From contig NZ_CP037423.1 of assembly GCF_007754155.1 (NCBI RefSeq), forward strand, positions 4,526,001-4,590,000: 64,000 nucleotides of DNA, written 5' to 3'. Below the pieces are notes generated by a model. That model did no database searches and was not told where the DNA came from. It worked only from the letters and a program-made list of their open reading frames with translations. Shown here one piece after another: positions 44,386 to 53,076 of this stretch. Positions within the stretch are counted from its first letter, which is position 1, and each line of letters opens with the position of its first letter. The position numbers were made by a program, and so were the translations under genes. This DNA comes from Stieleria neptunia. GTDB taxonomy: Bacteria; Planctomycetota; Planctomycetia; Pirellulales; Pirellulaceae.

Positions 44386-46033
44386 TCCCGCCTTGACGCA
44401 ATTGATGCGGATGCTGATGCGGGCCGCGGTTCGGCAGGGCTGGCGATTGGTCAAGAAACCGGCCGGTGCGTTCTTCACCCTGTTCATGCTGGCGATGGTT
44501 TCGTTCGGGCTGATGCCGACCGTGGTGATGGCGCTGGGCGATCAGAAACAGCCGTCGTCGATCATCGCCGAACTGCTGGGCAGTTCGATCCCGGTCTTGA
44601 TGTACGCCGCAGCGGCGGCAATGGTTTCGACTGATTCGGGCAAAGCGCTGTTGGAACTGAAGCCACCGGAGCTTCAATTTGTGCTTGCCGGACCGTTCAC
44701 CAATTCCCAGATCCTGTCGTACCGACTGTTGACGTTTGGGATCGGATGGTTGCCGCTTAGTTTTTTCTTTTCCGTGTTCCTGTTGCCGCATTTCGGCAGC
44801 CTGTTGGGCGGTTTTTTGGGGATCGCATTGGGTGGCGCGTTCATCACGATGATCGCCTTTCAATACACGCTGGTCCGATCCAGGATTTCGCCAACGGGTT
44901 TGCGCGCGATTCGCTGGTGCGCTGTGGCCAGTCTGGCGCTGATCGCGCTGGAAGTCGCCCAGCAATTGCTGTGGTCTTCGGAAGCCTATTCGGTGGCGAT
45001 GATTTCCCGGGCGATCAACGGCGGTTGGGCGGCACGCGGTTTGACGTTTCCGTTTCGCCCTTTTGCGTTGCTGATGGAACGTCCCGTCGGGATCGAATGG
45101 CTGTGGAGTCTGCTGACGAGTGCTGCCTTGGTTGCCGGAATCACCGTCAGCTGTTATCGGACCAACGGCGGGTTCTCCGAGCTTGCGGTCGAAGGTGTCG
45201 CACGGCGGCAAAAGAAACTCGAGCGGATTCGCGGCGGCAACGTTTATGGTGTGTCGACGAGCAACGTGGAACGGCCGCAGATGTTGCCCACGTTCGGATG
45301 GCTGGGCGGTGTGGGGCCGGTGGCGTGGTCGCAGGTCACGTCGGCCATTCGGCGCACCGGGCGATTGGTGCCTGGGCTGATTCTGATCGGGATGGTGGCG
45401 GCGATCGCCGCGGCGGTGCTGCTGCGTTTTTCACCGGACGCGATTCCCGATCCGGTCCGAACCTATGCCGTGCCGATCGCCCTGGCTGCGTCGGCCTATG
45501 TCGGATTTTTGGTGTCGATCACCGCGCAGAGCGGGTTTTCGGCGAATCGACGTCTGCTGACGTGGTACCAGACGTTGCCGATTCGGCCGATGGCGATTGC
45601 GATGGGGATGGTCAGCGGAACCGCGACGGTGTTGATCGCGATCGAGTGTGCGTTTTGTTTGCCGGCCCTGGTGGTCAGTTCCCTGACGCTGGTGCAGTCC
45701 CTGTCGGTGGTGTTCGCCGGGGGGGCGTTCAGTCTGGCATTTGCGTCGATGACCAATTTTATTTCCGCGGTGACGGGGCTGCGGCCGATGCCCAGCGGAA
45801 CCCCCGACGTCTTTCAGGGGGCGCGGGCGTTGATTTTCATGATGATCCTGGGGCTGTCCATGACGCCGATCATGCTGTTTGCCGTCGGATCGGCGGCGAT
45901 CGCCGGGGTGCTGGTGGGGTTTTCTTGGACGTTCTGTTCGATTGCCGCGGGGCTGGCGATGTTGGCGGGGCTGCCGGTGATGTGGTGGTACTCGGGGATC
46001 CGGTTTGTCGACAGCGAGTTTTTGGGTGATTGA
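44378..46033 (+). CDS. ABC-exporter membrane protein
   Basis: 551 residues with many hydrophobic segments (roughly at 35-55, 75-90, 120-165, 180-200, 235-255, and five or six more from 320 to 545), making it the membrane partner of the ATPase just upstream (8-base overlap). It fits the putative ABC exporter / ABC-2 type permease families of firmicutes and planctomycetes by pattern, not by a decisive motif. Cytoplasmic arginine-rich loops (RRQKKLERIRGG, about 275) are visible. The start ATG 44378 gives the overlapping coupling. Substrate unknown. Confidence 0.82.
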   Translation: MIDPALTQLMRMLMRAAVRQGWRLVKKPAGAFFTLFMLAMVSFGLMPTVVMALGDQKQPSSIIAELLGSSIPVLMYAAAAAMVSTDSGKALLELKPPELQFVLAGPFTNSQILSYRLLTFGIGWLPLSFFFSVFLLPHFGSLLGGFLGIALGGAFITMIAFQYTLVRSRISPTGLRAIRWCAVASLALIALEVAQQLLWSSEAYSVAMISRAINGGWAARGLTFPFRPFALLMERPVGIEWLWSLLTSAALVAGITVSCYRTNGGFSELAVEGVARRQKKLERIRGGNVYGVSTSNVERPQMLPTFGWLGGVGPVAWSQVTSAIRRTGRLVPGLILIGMVAAIAAAVLLRFSPDAIPDPVRTYAVPIALAASAYVGFLVSITAQSGFSANRRLLTWYQTLPIRPMAIAMGMVSGTATVLIAIECAFCLPALVVSSLTLVQSLSVVFAGGAFSLAFASMTNFISAVTGLRPMPSGTPDVFQGARALIFMMILGLSMTPIMLFAVGSAAIAGVLVGFSWTFCSIAAGLAMLAGLPVMWWYSGIRFVDSEFLGD

Positions 46034-46160
46034 CCGAGTTATCGGCTTGTCAAAAATCGAGCGTTGACCCTACAGTTTGGCCGGACCTGTGATGGGGTCA
46101 GTCGTGACCGCGTCAGGATGTGGACCGGGTTTTCGTCTCCTAATTCTCTAAATCATTGAC

Positions 46161-48299
46161 ATGTTACGACCGGGTGAGGGCAATGCCGCAGAGATCGATC
46201 GCGAGGGCGATGAACGCGACTTGGACCGAGTGCCGAGCGTCAGTGCGGTGGAAAAGACGATCGCGGTGTTGGTGATCGCGCTCGATGTCCAGGTCAACAA
46301 GCAGCCGATCGCGTTGCACGTGCAGACGCCCGATCCGGGGGATCCGTTTCGGCAGTTGATGGACGCGGCGGAGAAATCCGACATCGTGTTGCGGGAGTCG
46401 CCGTTCCGCAGCGTGGGGGAGACGTTTGCGACGATTCGCCAGGGGTATGCGGTGGTGTTCGCGCTGGAGGGCGGAAAGATTTTGGTGCTGGAACGGGCCG
46501 AGGGCAGTCGGCTGGAAGCGTCTCTGATCGGGAAGACCACCGAGCATCTGAGTTTGAGCAAATCGGATCTGACCGGTCTGTTAGGGAAGCGTGATTCGGT
46601 GCGAATGTTGGTCGCGAAAAAGGAGCTGGAGTGCGAAACACTTTCGGGCGCCCACGCACACGACGGTGTCGGCGACTATCCGACACCGATCCGGCGTTTG
46701 ATCGCACTGTTGGATTTGGATCGGCGCGATTTGTGGCTGGTGGTTTTGTTTGCGGGCGTTGCCGGGGTGTTGGGATTGGCGACTCCGCTGGTCATCGAAG
46801 GGTTGGTCAATGTCGTCAGTTGGGGGACGTATTTCCAGCCGCTGGTGGTGTTGGCGGGGATGTTGTTGACGTGTTTGGGGATCGCGGGTGTGCTCAAGGT
46901 CTTGCAGACCTGGGTGGTCGAGATGATCCAGCGACGTCAATTTGTGCGAATCGTCAGCGATCTGTCGCATCGGTTTCCGCGTGCCAACCAGGCCTCGCTG
47001 CGCGGCGAGTATCCGCGGGAATTGGCCAACCGCGTGTTCGATATTATGACGATCCAAAAGGCGACGGCGGTGTTGTTGCTGGACGGTGTGACGGTGGTGC
47101 TGACGACCGCCCTGGGGCTGATTCTGCTGGCGTTCTACCACCCGTTCTTGCTCGGCTTTGATCTCGTCCTGATCTTCACCATGGTCTTTTTTACGTGGAT
47201 TCTCGGTCGGGGGGGGATTCTGACGGCGATCAAGGAATCGAAGACCAAGTATGAAGTCGCCCATTGGTTGCAGGACGTGATCTCGATGCCGACGGCGTTC
47301 AAGACGGGCGGCGGTGAGCGACTGGCGATTCTGCGTGCGAATCAGCTGACATCGGAATACATCAAAGCGAGAAAGAAGCAGTTCGGCGTCGTGATCCGGC
47401 AGGTCATTTTCGCCGTCGGATTGCAAGTCGCCGCCTCCACCGCGCTGCTCGGACTGGGGGGCTGGCTGGTCATCGACGGGCAATTGACGCTCGGACAACT
47501 GGTCGCCAGCGAGCTGGTGGTCACCGTCGTGGTCGGTGCGTTCGCCAAGGCCGGGAAGTCGTTGGAGAAGTTTTACGACATGATGGCCGGGATCGATAAA
47601 GTCGGTTATTTGCTGGACATTCCGCCGGACCCCAGGACGGAGATCGGTACGATTCCACAAGGTCCCGCGGAGGTCGGTTGGAGCGAGTTGGCGTTCCATT
47701 CGTTGATGCACGATTGCAAGGTTCCCAGGGCCGAGGTTGCCGCCGGTTCTCGTGTGGCGATCGTCGGCGATGATCAGGCGGGAATGGACTGCCTGGCCAA
47801 ATCGCTGGCCGGTCTCGTCGATCCCGATTCCGGGGTGATCCAGGTCGCCGGGTTTGACGCCTTTGAAGCGGCGATCGCCGACCCCGGTGAACTGGTCGGC
47901 TACGCCGGAATGCCCGAGCTGTTTTATGGTTCGATTGTCGAAAATGTCAGCCTGGGACGCCCAAACGTTTCGCCCAATCGGGTGCGTCAGGCGCTCGCCG
48001 CAACCGATTTGATCGAAGCCGTGCTCGCGTTGCCCGACGGATTGAACACCCCGGTCCAAACCGGCGGCTATCCGCTGACGATCGATCAGCAATCGCGTTT
48101 GATGATTGCCCGTGCGATCGGACCGCATCCCCGGTTGCTGGTCATCAACGGACTGATGGATCATTTGAGCCGCGAGCATCGTGAACAGCTGTGGGAAAAT
48201 CTGACCGGCCCCGATGCGAACTGGACGTTGATCGTCTTTACCAATCGGGATGAAGTCGCCGCCCTTTGCGACAGCCAGATTTCGTTGCACCTCTCCTAA
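46161..48299 (+). CDS. ABC-exporter-like protein with degenerate (dead) ATPase
   Basis: 712 residues with the layout of a type I secretion ABC protein: N-terminal domain of about 180 residues possibly derived from a C39-like peptidase domain, a six-helix membrane region (about 190-470), and a nucleotide-binding domain (about 495-712). All catalytic NBD motifs are lost: Walker A reads GDDQAGMDC (532-548), no Lys or Ser/Thr; the Q-loop is YAGMPELF; the signature is LTIDQQSR instead of LSGGQ; Walker B is LVINGLMDH without Asp-Glu; the H-loop His is Asn (FTNRDE). The overall fold is preserved, with NVSLGRPNV and LPDGLNTPV. So ATP hydrolysis by this protein is very unlikely. It heads a run with HlyD and TolC genes. 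Confidence 0.85.
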   Translation: MLRPGEGNAAEIDREGDERDLDRVPSVSAVEKTIAVLVIALDVQVNKQPIALHVQTPDPGDPFRQLMDAAEKSDIVLRESPFRSVGETFATIRQGYAVVFALEGGKILVLERAEGSRLEASLIGKTTEHLSLSKSDLTGLLGKRDSVRMLVAKKELECETLSGAHAHDGVGDYPTPIRRLIALLDLDRRDLWLVVLFAGVAGVLGLATPLVIEGLVNVVSWGTYFQPLVVLAGMLLTCLGIAGVLKVLQTWVVEMIQRRQFVRIVSDLSHRFPRANQASLRGEYPRELANRVFDIMTIQKATAVLLLDGVTVVLTTALGLILLAFYHPFLLGFDLVLIFTMVFFTWILGRGGILTAIKESKTKYEVAHWLQDVISMPTAFKTGGGERLAILRANQLTSEYIKARKKQFGVVIRQVIFAVGLQVAASTALLGLGGWLVIDGQLTLGQLVASELVVTVVVGAFAKAGKSLEKFYDMMAGIDKVGYLLDIPPDPRTEIGTIPQGPAEVGWSELAFHSLMHDCKVPRAEVAAGSRVAIVGDDQAGMDCLAKSLAGLVDPDSGVIQVAGFDAFEAAIADPGELVGYAGMPELFYGSIVENVSLGRPNVSPNRVRQALAATDLIEAVLALPDGLNTPVQTGGYPLTIDQQSRLMIARAIGPHPRLLVINGLMDHLSREHREQLWENLTGPDANWTLIVFTNRDEVAALCDSQISLHLS

Positions 48300-48324
48300 C
48301 GACACGCACCCGTTCGTCACTGAC

Positions 48325-49668
48325 ATGATCGCATTCGAACCTACCGCCGATGACTTTCCGGCACTGCAAATGGTCCGCACCGGGCGCATCGTACGCATCG
48401 TCGGTCGGATCACGTTTGTCGCCTTGATTCTGTCGATCACTGCGATGGTGTTCGTGCCTTGGCGGCAGACCGCGCGGGGCACCGGAACCGTTTTGGCGCT
48501 CGATCCACAGCAACGGCCCCAACCGATGCTTAGTCAATCCAAGGGCGTGGTCAGCTACGTCAAACCGGGGCTGCGTGAAGGGAGCTATGTCGAAGAGGGC
48601 GAGTTGCTGTTGCAGATGACGCCGTTCGCGGCCGACGGCGTGGCTCAGATCGATACCCAGATCATCGCGTTGGAATCCAAGTTGCAGGCCGAAAAGGCCA
48701 GTCTGGAGGTCGCCAAGACCAACGCCGAACTGCAGTTCCAATCCGGCGAGTCCTTGGAAAAGTCGCTGCAACAAGATTACAACGCGGCCAAGCAAAAGTG
48801 GGAGCAGGCGAAGAACGAGGTCACCGCGCTGCAAGCCGAATTGCGTGACAAACTGAATCAATTGCAAGTCGCCGAAGACGTCTTTCCGCAGGGACTGATT
48901 TCACGCGAAGAGTTGTTTTCCAAGCGTCGAGCGGTCGACGCCCAGGAAGCCAAGGTGCTCAAGGCCGAGAACGCCGAGCAGGAAGTTTATGCCGCCCTGG
49001 CATCCAAAGAAGAAGAAATCGAAGCCAAAAAACGGGACATCCGAATCAAGAACCAAGAGGCCAATGACAAGATCAACGCGGCCACCGGAAAGGTCAACAC
49101 GGTTCAAAAAGAGATCTCCGATCTGAGGAACAAGCGGTCGGAACTGGATCGATTGGAGATTCGGGCGCCCCGTTCCGGGTACATCCAACAGTGGAACGGT
49201 GTCACCGGCAGCGACACCATCAAGGAAGGCGATCAACTGTTCGTCATCGTGCCCGATGCGGATGAATTGGCCGTCGAAATGAAGGTCAGCGGCAACGACA
49301 TGCCCTTGATTCAAGAGGGGGGTCAGGTGCGTCTGCAGTTCGAGGGATGGCCGGCGGTGCAGTTTGTCGGCTGGCCCTCGGTCGCGGTCGGAACGTTCGG
49401 CGGCAAAGTCAACCGGGTTTTCCCAACTGACGACGGGATGGGGTATTTTCGCGTGATCGTCACGCCGGACAATCATTTTCAGCGGGAGGACGGTTGGCCG
49501 GATGACCGATACCTTCGTCAGGGTGTGCGCGCAAACGGATGGGTTTTGCTGAAACGAGTTCCTCTCGGTTATGAGATATGGCGTCAATTGAACGGATTTC
49601 CTCCCGTCGTGGCCGACGGCGAGCCCAAAAAGGAAAAAACCGCGAAGGTCAAACTGCCCAAGCCGTAA
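48325..49668 (+). CDS. HlyD-type periplasmic adaptor (membrane fusion protein)
   Basis: 447 residues. One membrane segment at about 26-45 (VGRITFVALILSITAMVFV), a lipoyl-like half-motif (KGVVSYVKPGLREGSYVEEGELLLQM), a long coiled-coil hairpin (about 115-285, Glu/Lys/Gln-rich) and the matching second lipoyl half plus beta-barrel (IRAPRSGYIQQWNGVTGSDTIKEGDQLF, VEMKVSGNDMPLIQEGGQVRLQFEGWPAV). This is the bridge between inner-membrane ABC protein and outer-membrane channel in type I secretion. Starts 25 bases after the ABC-like gene. Its end is overlapped by the TolC gene for 91 bases. Confidence 0.92.
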   Translation: MIAFEPTADDFPALQMVRTGRIVRIVGRITFVALILSITAMVFVPWRQTARGTGTVLALDPQQRPQPMLSQSKGVVSYVKPGLREGSYVEEGELLLQMTPFAADGVAQIDTQIIALESKLQAEKASLEVAKTNAELQFQSGESLEKSLQQDYNAAKQKWEQAKNEVTALQAELRDKLNQLQVAEDVFPQGLISREELFSKRRAVDAQEAKVLKAENAEQEVYAALASKEEEIEAKKRDIRIKNQEANDKINAATGKVNTVQKEISDLRNKRSELDRLEIRAPRSGYIQQWNGVTGSDTIKEGDQLFVIVPDADELAVEMKVSGNDMPLIQEGGQVRLQFEGWPAVQFVGWPSVAVGTFGGKVNRVFPTDDGMGYFRVIVTPDNHFQREDGWPDDRYLRQGVRANGWVLLKRVPLGYEIWRQLNGFPPVVADGEPKKEKTAKVKLPKP

Positions 49669-51374
49669 TTGCGATCGCCCGGTCCGGGCGTCGCGGCGCC
49701 GTCCGTCTGGCACTCGCGGCGATGCTGTGGGGCGGATGCACGATTGATGTCGGTGCCCAGGAGCGAAGCCGAATTCCGCAGGACGAGACGGATCAACGTT
49801 CCTTTGCCGCGTTTTTGGCGATGGTGGAAGACGAGGTTCAACCCCCGCCGGCCGACGTGGTCGAATCCAACACGTCCGACGGCAGGCAAGCGGCCGAAGC
49901 GATGCCCGTTGCCGAGGAGCCGTTGAAACTGGCCGATGTCGTCGCCAGTTTGTATCGTGCCTATCCGGACATCCATCGCGCCCGGCAACTGCGGCCGCTC
50001 GCCGGTGGGGAATTGTTGTCCGCCTACGGAGCGTACGACACCAAATTCAATGCCCATTCGCTGTCGGAGCCGACGGGGTTCTACGAGAACTATCGCAGCG
50101 GCTTGGGCGTGGCCAGGCAGACCTGGTGGGGCGGCTATCTGTCGGCGGGTTACCGAATCGGGCGTGGGTTCTATCAACCGTGGTACAAAGAACGTCAGAC
50201 CGATGATGCCGGCGAGTTCAAGATCAGTGCCGCCCAACCGTTGTTGCAAGGTCGGGCGATCGACCCCCAACGTGTCGCCGTGTTCCAGGCCAGTTTGCAG
50301 CAACAAGCCGCCGAGCCGCAATTCCAACAAGCCATCTTGTCGATTTCCAGCGACGCGATCGAGGTCTATTGGGAATGGGTCGCCGCCGGGGCCGTCTTGC
50401 AGGCGCAGCAGGAATTGCTGGACTTGGCCGTCAAACGCGGCAAGCAATTCGAAGTCGGCGTCGAGGCGGGGAAGTTCGCGACGGTCAATCTGGTCTTGAA
50501 TCAACAACTGATCGCCGAGCGGAGCGCCTTGCGGCTCAAGGCCCAGCAAAAGTTCCAAGCCACCGCGTTCAAGTTATCGCTGTATCTGAGAAACGAATCA
50601 GGGCAACCGCTGGTTCCGGCCGAGAGTTGGTTGCCGACGCGGTTCCCGGTGATCGAACCACAACGCGAGTTTGATTTTAATGCGGACTTGGCCGCCGCTC
50701 TCGGTCGTCGTCCCGAACCGCAGATCCTGCAGTACGAACTTCGTCAGGTTCAATGGGACCGTCGTCTGGCGTGCAACGAGATGTTGCCCCGCTTCGACTT
50801 TGTGACCGAAGCGTCACAGGACATGGGCGAGCCGGCGACGAAGTCCGATGACAAGGGCGAATTCGAGCTGATGATCGGGTTCCAAAGCGAGGTGCCCATT
50901 CAACGTCGCAAGGCGCGGGGCAAGATTCAATCGACGTCCGCCAAGATCATTCAAATCAATGAAAAGCTGCGGTTGGTACGGGACAAGATCGCGACCGATT
51001 TGCAGATCGCGCAAAACCAATTGATGCTCGCTCAGCAGATCGTCGAGCAAAGTGAATTGTCATTGCACGCCGCCCTGGACACGTTGGCCCGCTACCAGAA
51101 AGGTTTCGAGAAGGGCTACATCGACCTGATCTACTTGAACCTGTTGGAAACCAAGGCCAACGAAACCGAGATCAAGTTGGTCGAAGCCCAACGCGATTGG
51201 TTCACCGCGTTGGGGGCGTTGCAGATTGCACTGGGCCTGGATCCGCTCGATCAAGCGGTGGTGGTTTCCTCGCTTCCGGCGAGTGAAATGCCAGGCCCTG
51301 GGAACTTACCGGAGGTGGAAGACGTCGACGATCAAGAGATCGAACGGGCCTTCCAGCCGCCGGCCGCGGATTAA
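49578..51374 (+). CDS. TolC-type outer-membrane efflux protein
   Basis: 598 residues. After a basic N-terminal region and a hydrophobic stretch (RLALAAMLWGGC, followed by VGAQE) comes a TolC-like body with long helical sections (KLADVVASLYRAYPDIHRARQLR; LQIAQNQLMLAQQIVEQSELSLHAALDTLARYQKGF). In TolC proteins, two copies of a beta-strand/helical-hairpin repeat form a trimeric channel. The start at 49578 overlaps the HlyD gene by 91 bases; no ATG, GTG or TTG lies in frame between 49668 and about 49722, so the overlap appears real unless a rare start is used. It completes the ABC-like/HlyD/TolC trio. Its stop overlaps the convergent oxidoreductase gene by 4 bases. Confidence 0.88.
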   Translation: MASIERISSRRGRRRAQKGKNREGQTAQAVIAIARSGRRGAVRLALAAMLWGGCTIDVGAQERSRIPQDETDQRSFAAFLAMVEDEVQPPPADVVESNTSDGRQAAEAMPVAEEPLKLADVVASLYRAYPDIHRARQLRPLAGGELLSAYGAYDTKFNAHSLSEPTGFYENYRSGLGVARQTWWGGYLSAGYRIGRGFYQPWYKERQTDDAGEFKISAAQPLLQGRAIDPQRVAVFQASLQQQAAEPQFQQAILSISSDAIEVYWEWVAAGAVLQAQQELLDLAVKRGKQFEVGVEAGKFATVNLVLNQQLIAERSALRLKAQQKFQATAFKLSLYLRNESGQPLVPAESWLPTRFPVIEPQREFDFNADLAAALGRRPEPQILQYELRQVQWDRRLACNEMLPRFDFVTEASQDMGEPATKSDDKGEFELMIGFQSEVPIQRRKARGKIQSTSAKIIQINEKLRLVRDKIATDLQIAQNQLMLAQQIVEQSELSLHAALDTLARYQKGFEKGYIDLIYLNLLETKANETEIKLVEAQRDWFTALGALQIALGLDPLDQAVVVSSLPASEMPGPGNLPEVEDVDDQEIERAFQPPAAD

Positions 51375-52738
51375 AGGTATTCGCGGTTTTTGACCAATCC
51401 CGGCATCGGAACGTTGTACTTGCCTTGAGCGTTCAGCTGTAGCGGCGAGTCGGAATCGAGCGTCAGTTGGTCGACGTTGGGGGCGAATTCATGATCGTGT
51501 TTCATGAATTCATCCAACGTGATTTCCTGGCCGGTGTGTGCCGCCATCCGTCCCATGCTGGTCACGGCACTGGCCATCACGCCGCGTTCGACTTCGTTGT
51601 ACGCGGTGTCGTTGCGAATCGCGGCGACCAGATCGTCCCATTCCACTTGATAGGGATTCGGTTCGGGTTGGGGGAATTCCCAGGTCAGGTTGTCTTTCTC
51701 GAACGCCTGTCCGGAATAGATCCGCGCCTTGGCGGGGGTGTGTGACGCCGTGGAGATCACCGCGGAGCCTTTGGTGCCATGGGCGAAGCTGGCGAATTCG
51801 CGTTTGCAACCGGGCATGGTGCGTCCGTCGACCAGCAATTTGGCTCCATCGTCGAAGGTGTATTCGATCGAGTAGACGTCGAAGTTTTGGTCGACGTCTT
51901 CGCCGCGATAGTGGCGTCCGCCGCAGGCGATCGCTTTGACCGGCCAGGCGTTCTTCATCCAGCAGGATTCGTCGATGTTGTGGATCAAGAAATCGCTGAC
52001 CGCCCCGCCGCTAAGCCACAGGAAACCGTGGAAGTGTTTGATCTGGTACATCAGTTCGCTCAGGTCGCCGGTGTTGGGCGGCGCCGCAGCCGACCCGGTC
52101 GGTCCGGCCATGCGGTAGGCCCTCAGCATCATCAGGTCACCGATCTCGCCGTTTTGAATGCGGTCGAACAATTCTTGGCGGGCGACACAGTGTCGGCACA
52201 TCAATCCGACCGCGACCTTCAGGTTTTTTGCCATCGCGGCTTTGTTGATTTCCAACATCCGCACGGAGGTCGGGGCGTCGATGGTGACGGGTTTTTCCAT
52301 GAACACGTTCAACCCACGCTCGATGGCGTAGCTGTAGTGCACCCAGCGGAACGCCGCCGGGGTGGCCAAGATCACGACGTCGCCTGGTTCCAGCGTGTCC
52401 ATGACCTTTTTGTAGGCGTCGAAGCCGATGTAACGTCGCTCCTCGGGCACGTCGACCTTGGCGCCGATCTTTTTCTTGTTTGACAGCGACGTGTAGGAAC
52501 TCTTCATCTTGTTTTCGGACACATCGCCCATTGCGACCAGGGTCATCGGCCCGTTGTCGACGGTCAATGCGTTGATCGCCGCACCGGTTCCGCGTCCGCC
52601 GCAACCGAGCAGCCCGACGCGGATCATGTTGTCTTCGGCTGCGTGGACCGTTTGTGGTCGGGCGGCGGCAAGGGTGGTGGCAGCCGCGGCGGCTTTCGTC
52701 GTGGTTGCCAGAAACTGTCGTCGGGTCGGGTTCGTCAT
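51371..52738 (-). CDS. Gfo/Idh/MocA family oxidoreductase, Tat-exported
   Basis: 455 residues. Tat signal TRRQFLATTTK followed by an Ala-rich stretch and VHAAEDN. Rossmann fold with IRVGLLGCGGRGTGAA, the dinucleotide-side EKP motif (NVFMEKPVTID), and the C-terminal domain with SDFLIHNIDESCWMKNAWP carrying the family's conserved His-Asp. This branch (about 450 residues) is abundant in planctomycetes and usually exported, acting on unknown sugars. The stop overlaps the convergent TolC stop by four bases. Start at 52738 gives the RR signal at the correct place. Single gene. Confidence 0.92.
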   Translation of the reverse strand: MTNPTRRQFLATTTKAAAAATTLAAARPQTVHAAEDNMIRVGLLGCGGRGTGAAINALTVDNGPMTLVAMGDVSENKMKSSYTSLSNKKKIGAKVDVPEERRYIGFDAYKKVMDTLEPGDVVILATPAAFRWVHYSYAIERGLNVFMEKPVTIDAPTSVRMLEINKAAMAKNLKVAVGLMCRHCVARQELFDRIQNGEIGDLMMLRAYRMAGPTGSAAAPPNTGDLSELMYQIKHFHGFLWLSGGAVSDFLIHNIDESCWMKNAWPVKAIACGGRHYRGEDVDQNFDVYSIEYTFDDGAKLLVDGRTMPGCKREFASFAHGTKGSAVISTASHTPAKARIYSGQAFEKDNLTWEFPQPEPNPYQVEWDDLVAAIRNDTAYNEVERGVMASAVTSMGRMAAHTGQEITLDEFMKHDHEFAPNVDQLTLDSDSPLQLNAQGKYNVPMPGLVKNREYL

Positions 52739-52784
52739 CGAAAAAAATCTCGGTTGGGGGAGTCGGAAGAGTTGGTGGTTGGGT

Positions 52785-53076
52785 TCATCTCGTTCCCGGG
52801 CTCCGCCTGGGAACGGTGGTTTCTATGAGGCTCCTGCCTCGCGGTCGTGTTGCGCGCGAGGCGGGAGCCTCGCGAACCTTGCGTGTCGAGGCGGAGCCTC
52901 GTCACGAGTCGGCTAGTGAGATTGCTCGATCTCATCTCGTTCCCAGGCTCCGCCTGGGAACGGGGGTTTCTGTGAGGCTCCTGCCTCGCGGTCGTGTCGC
53001 GCGAGGCGGGAGCCTCGCGTTCCTTGCGTGACGAGGCGGAGCCTCGTCACGAGTCGGCTAGTGAGTTGGCTCGATC
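52785..53076. repeat. Two direct copies of a 147-bp repeat
   Basis: 52785-52931 and 52932-53076 are near-identical direct copies made of nested palindromes: a TCGTTCCCGGGCTCCGCCTG/GGGAACG stem, then GGCTCCTGCCTCGCG mirrored by CGCGAGGCGGGAGCC, then CGAGGCGGAGCCTCG. The second copy abuts the SUMF gene, whose TGA stop (53075-53077) begins inside it. No coding role. Confidence 0.88.

Noticed and set aside
46581..48482. Antisense frame of about 630 codons over the dead-ATPase gene
   Set aside because: Gln/Arg/His-rich mirror translation lacking domains. The sense strand encodes an ABC-exporter-like protein.
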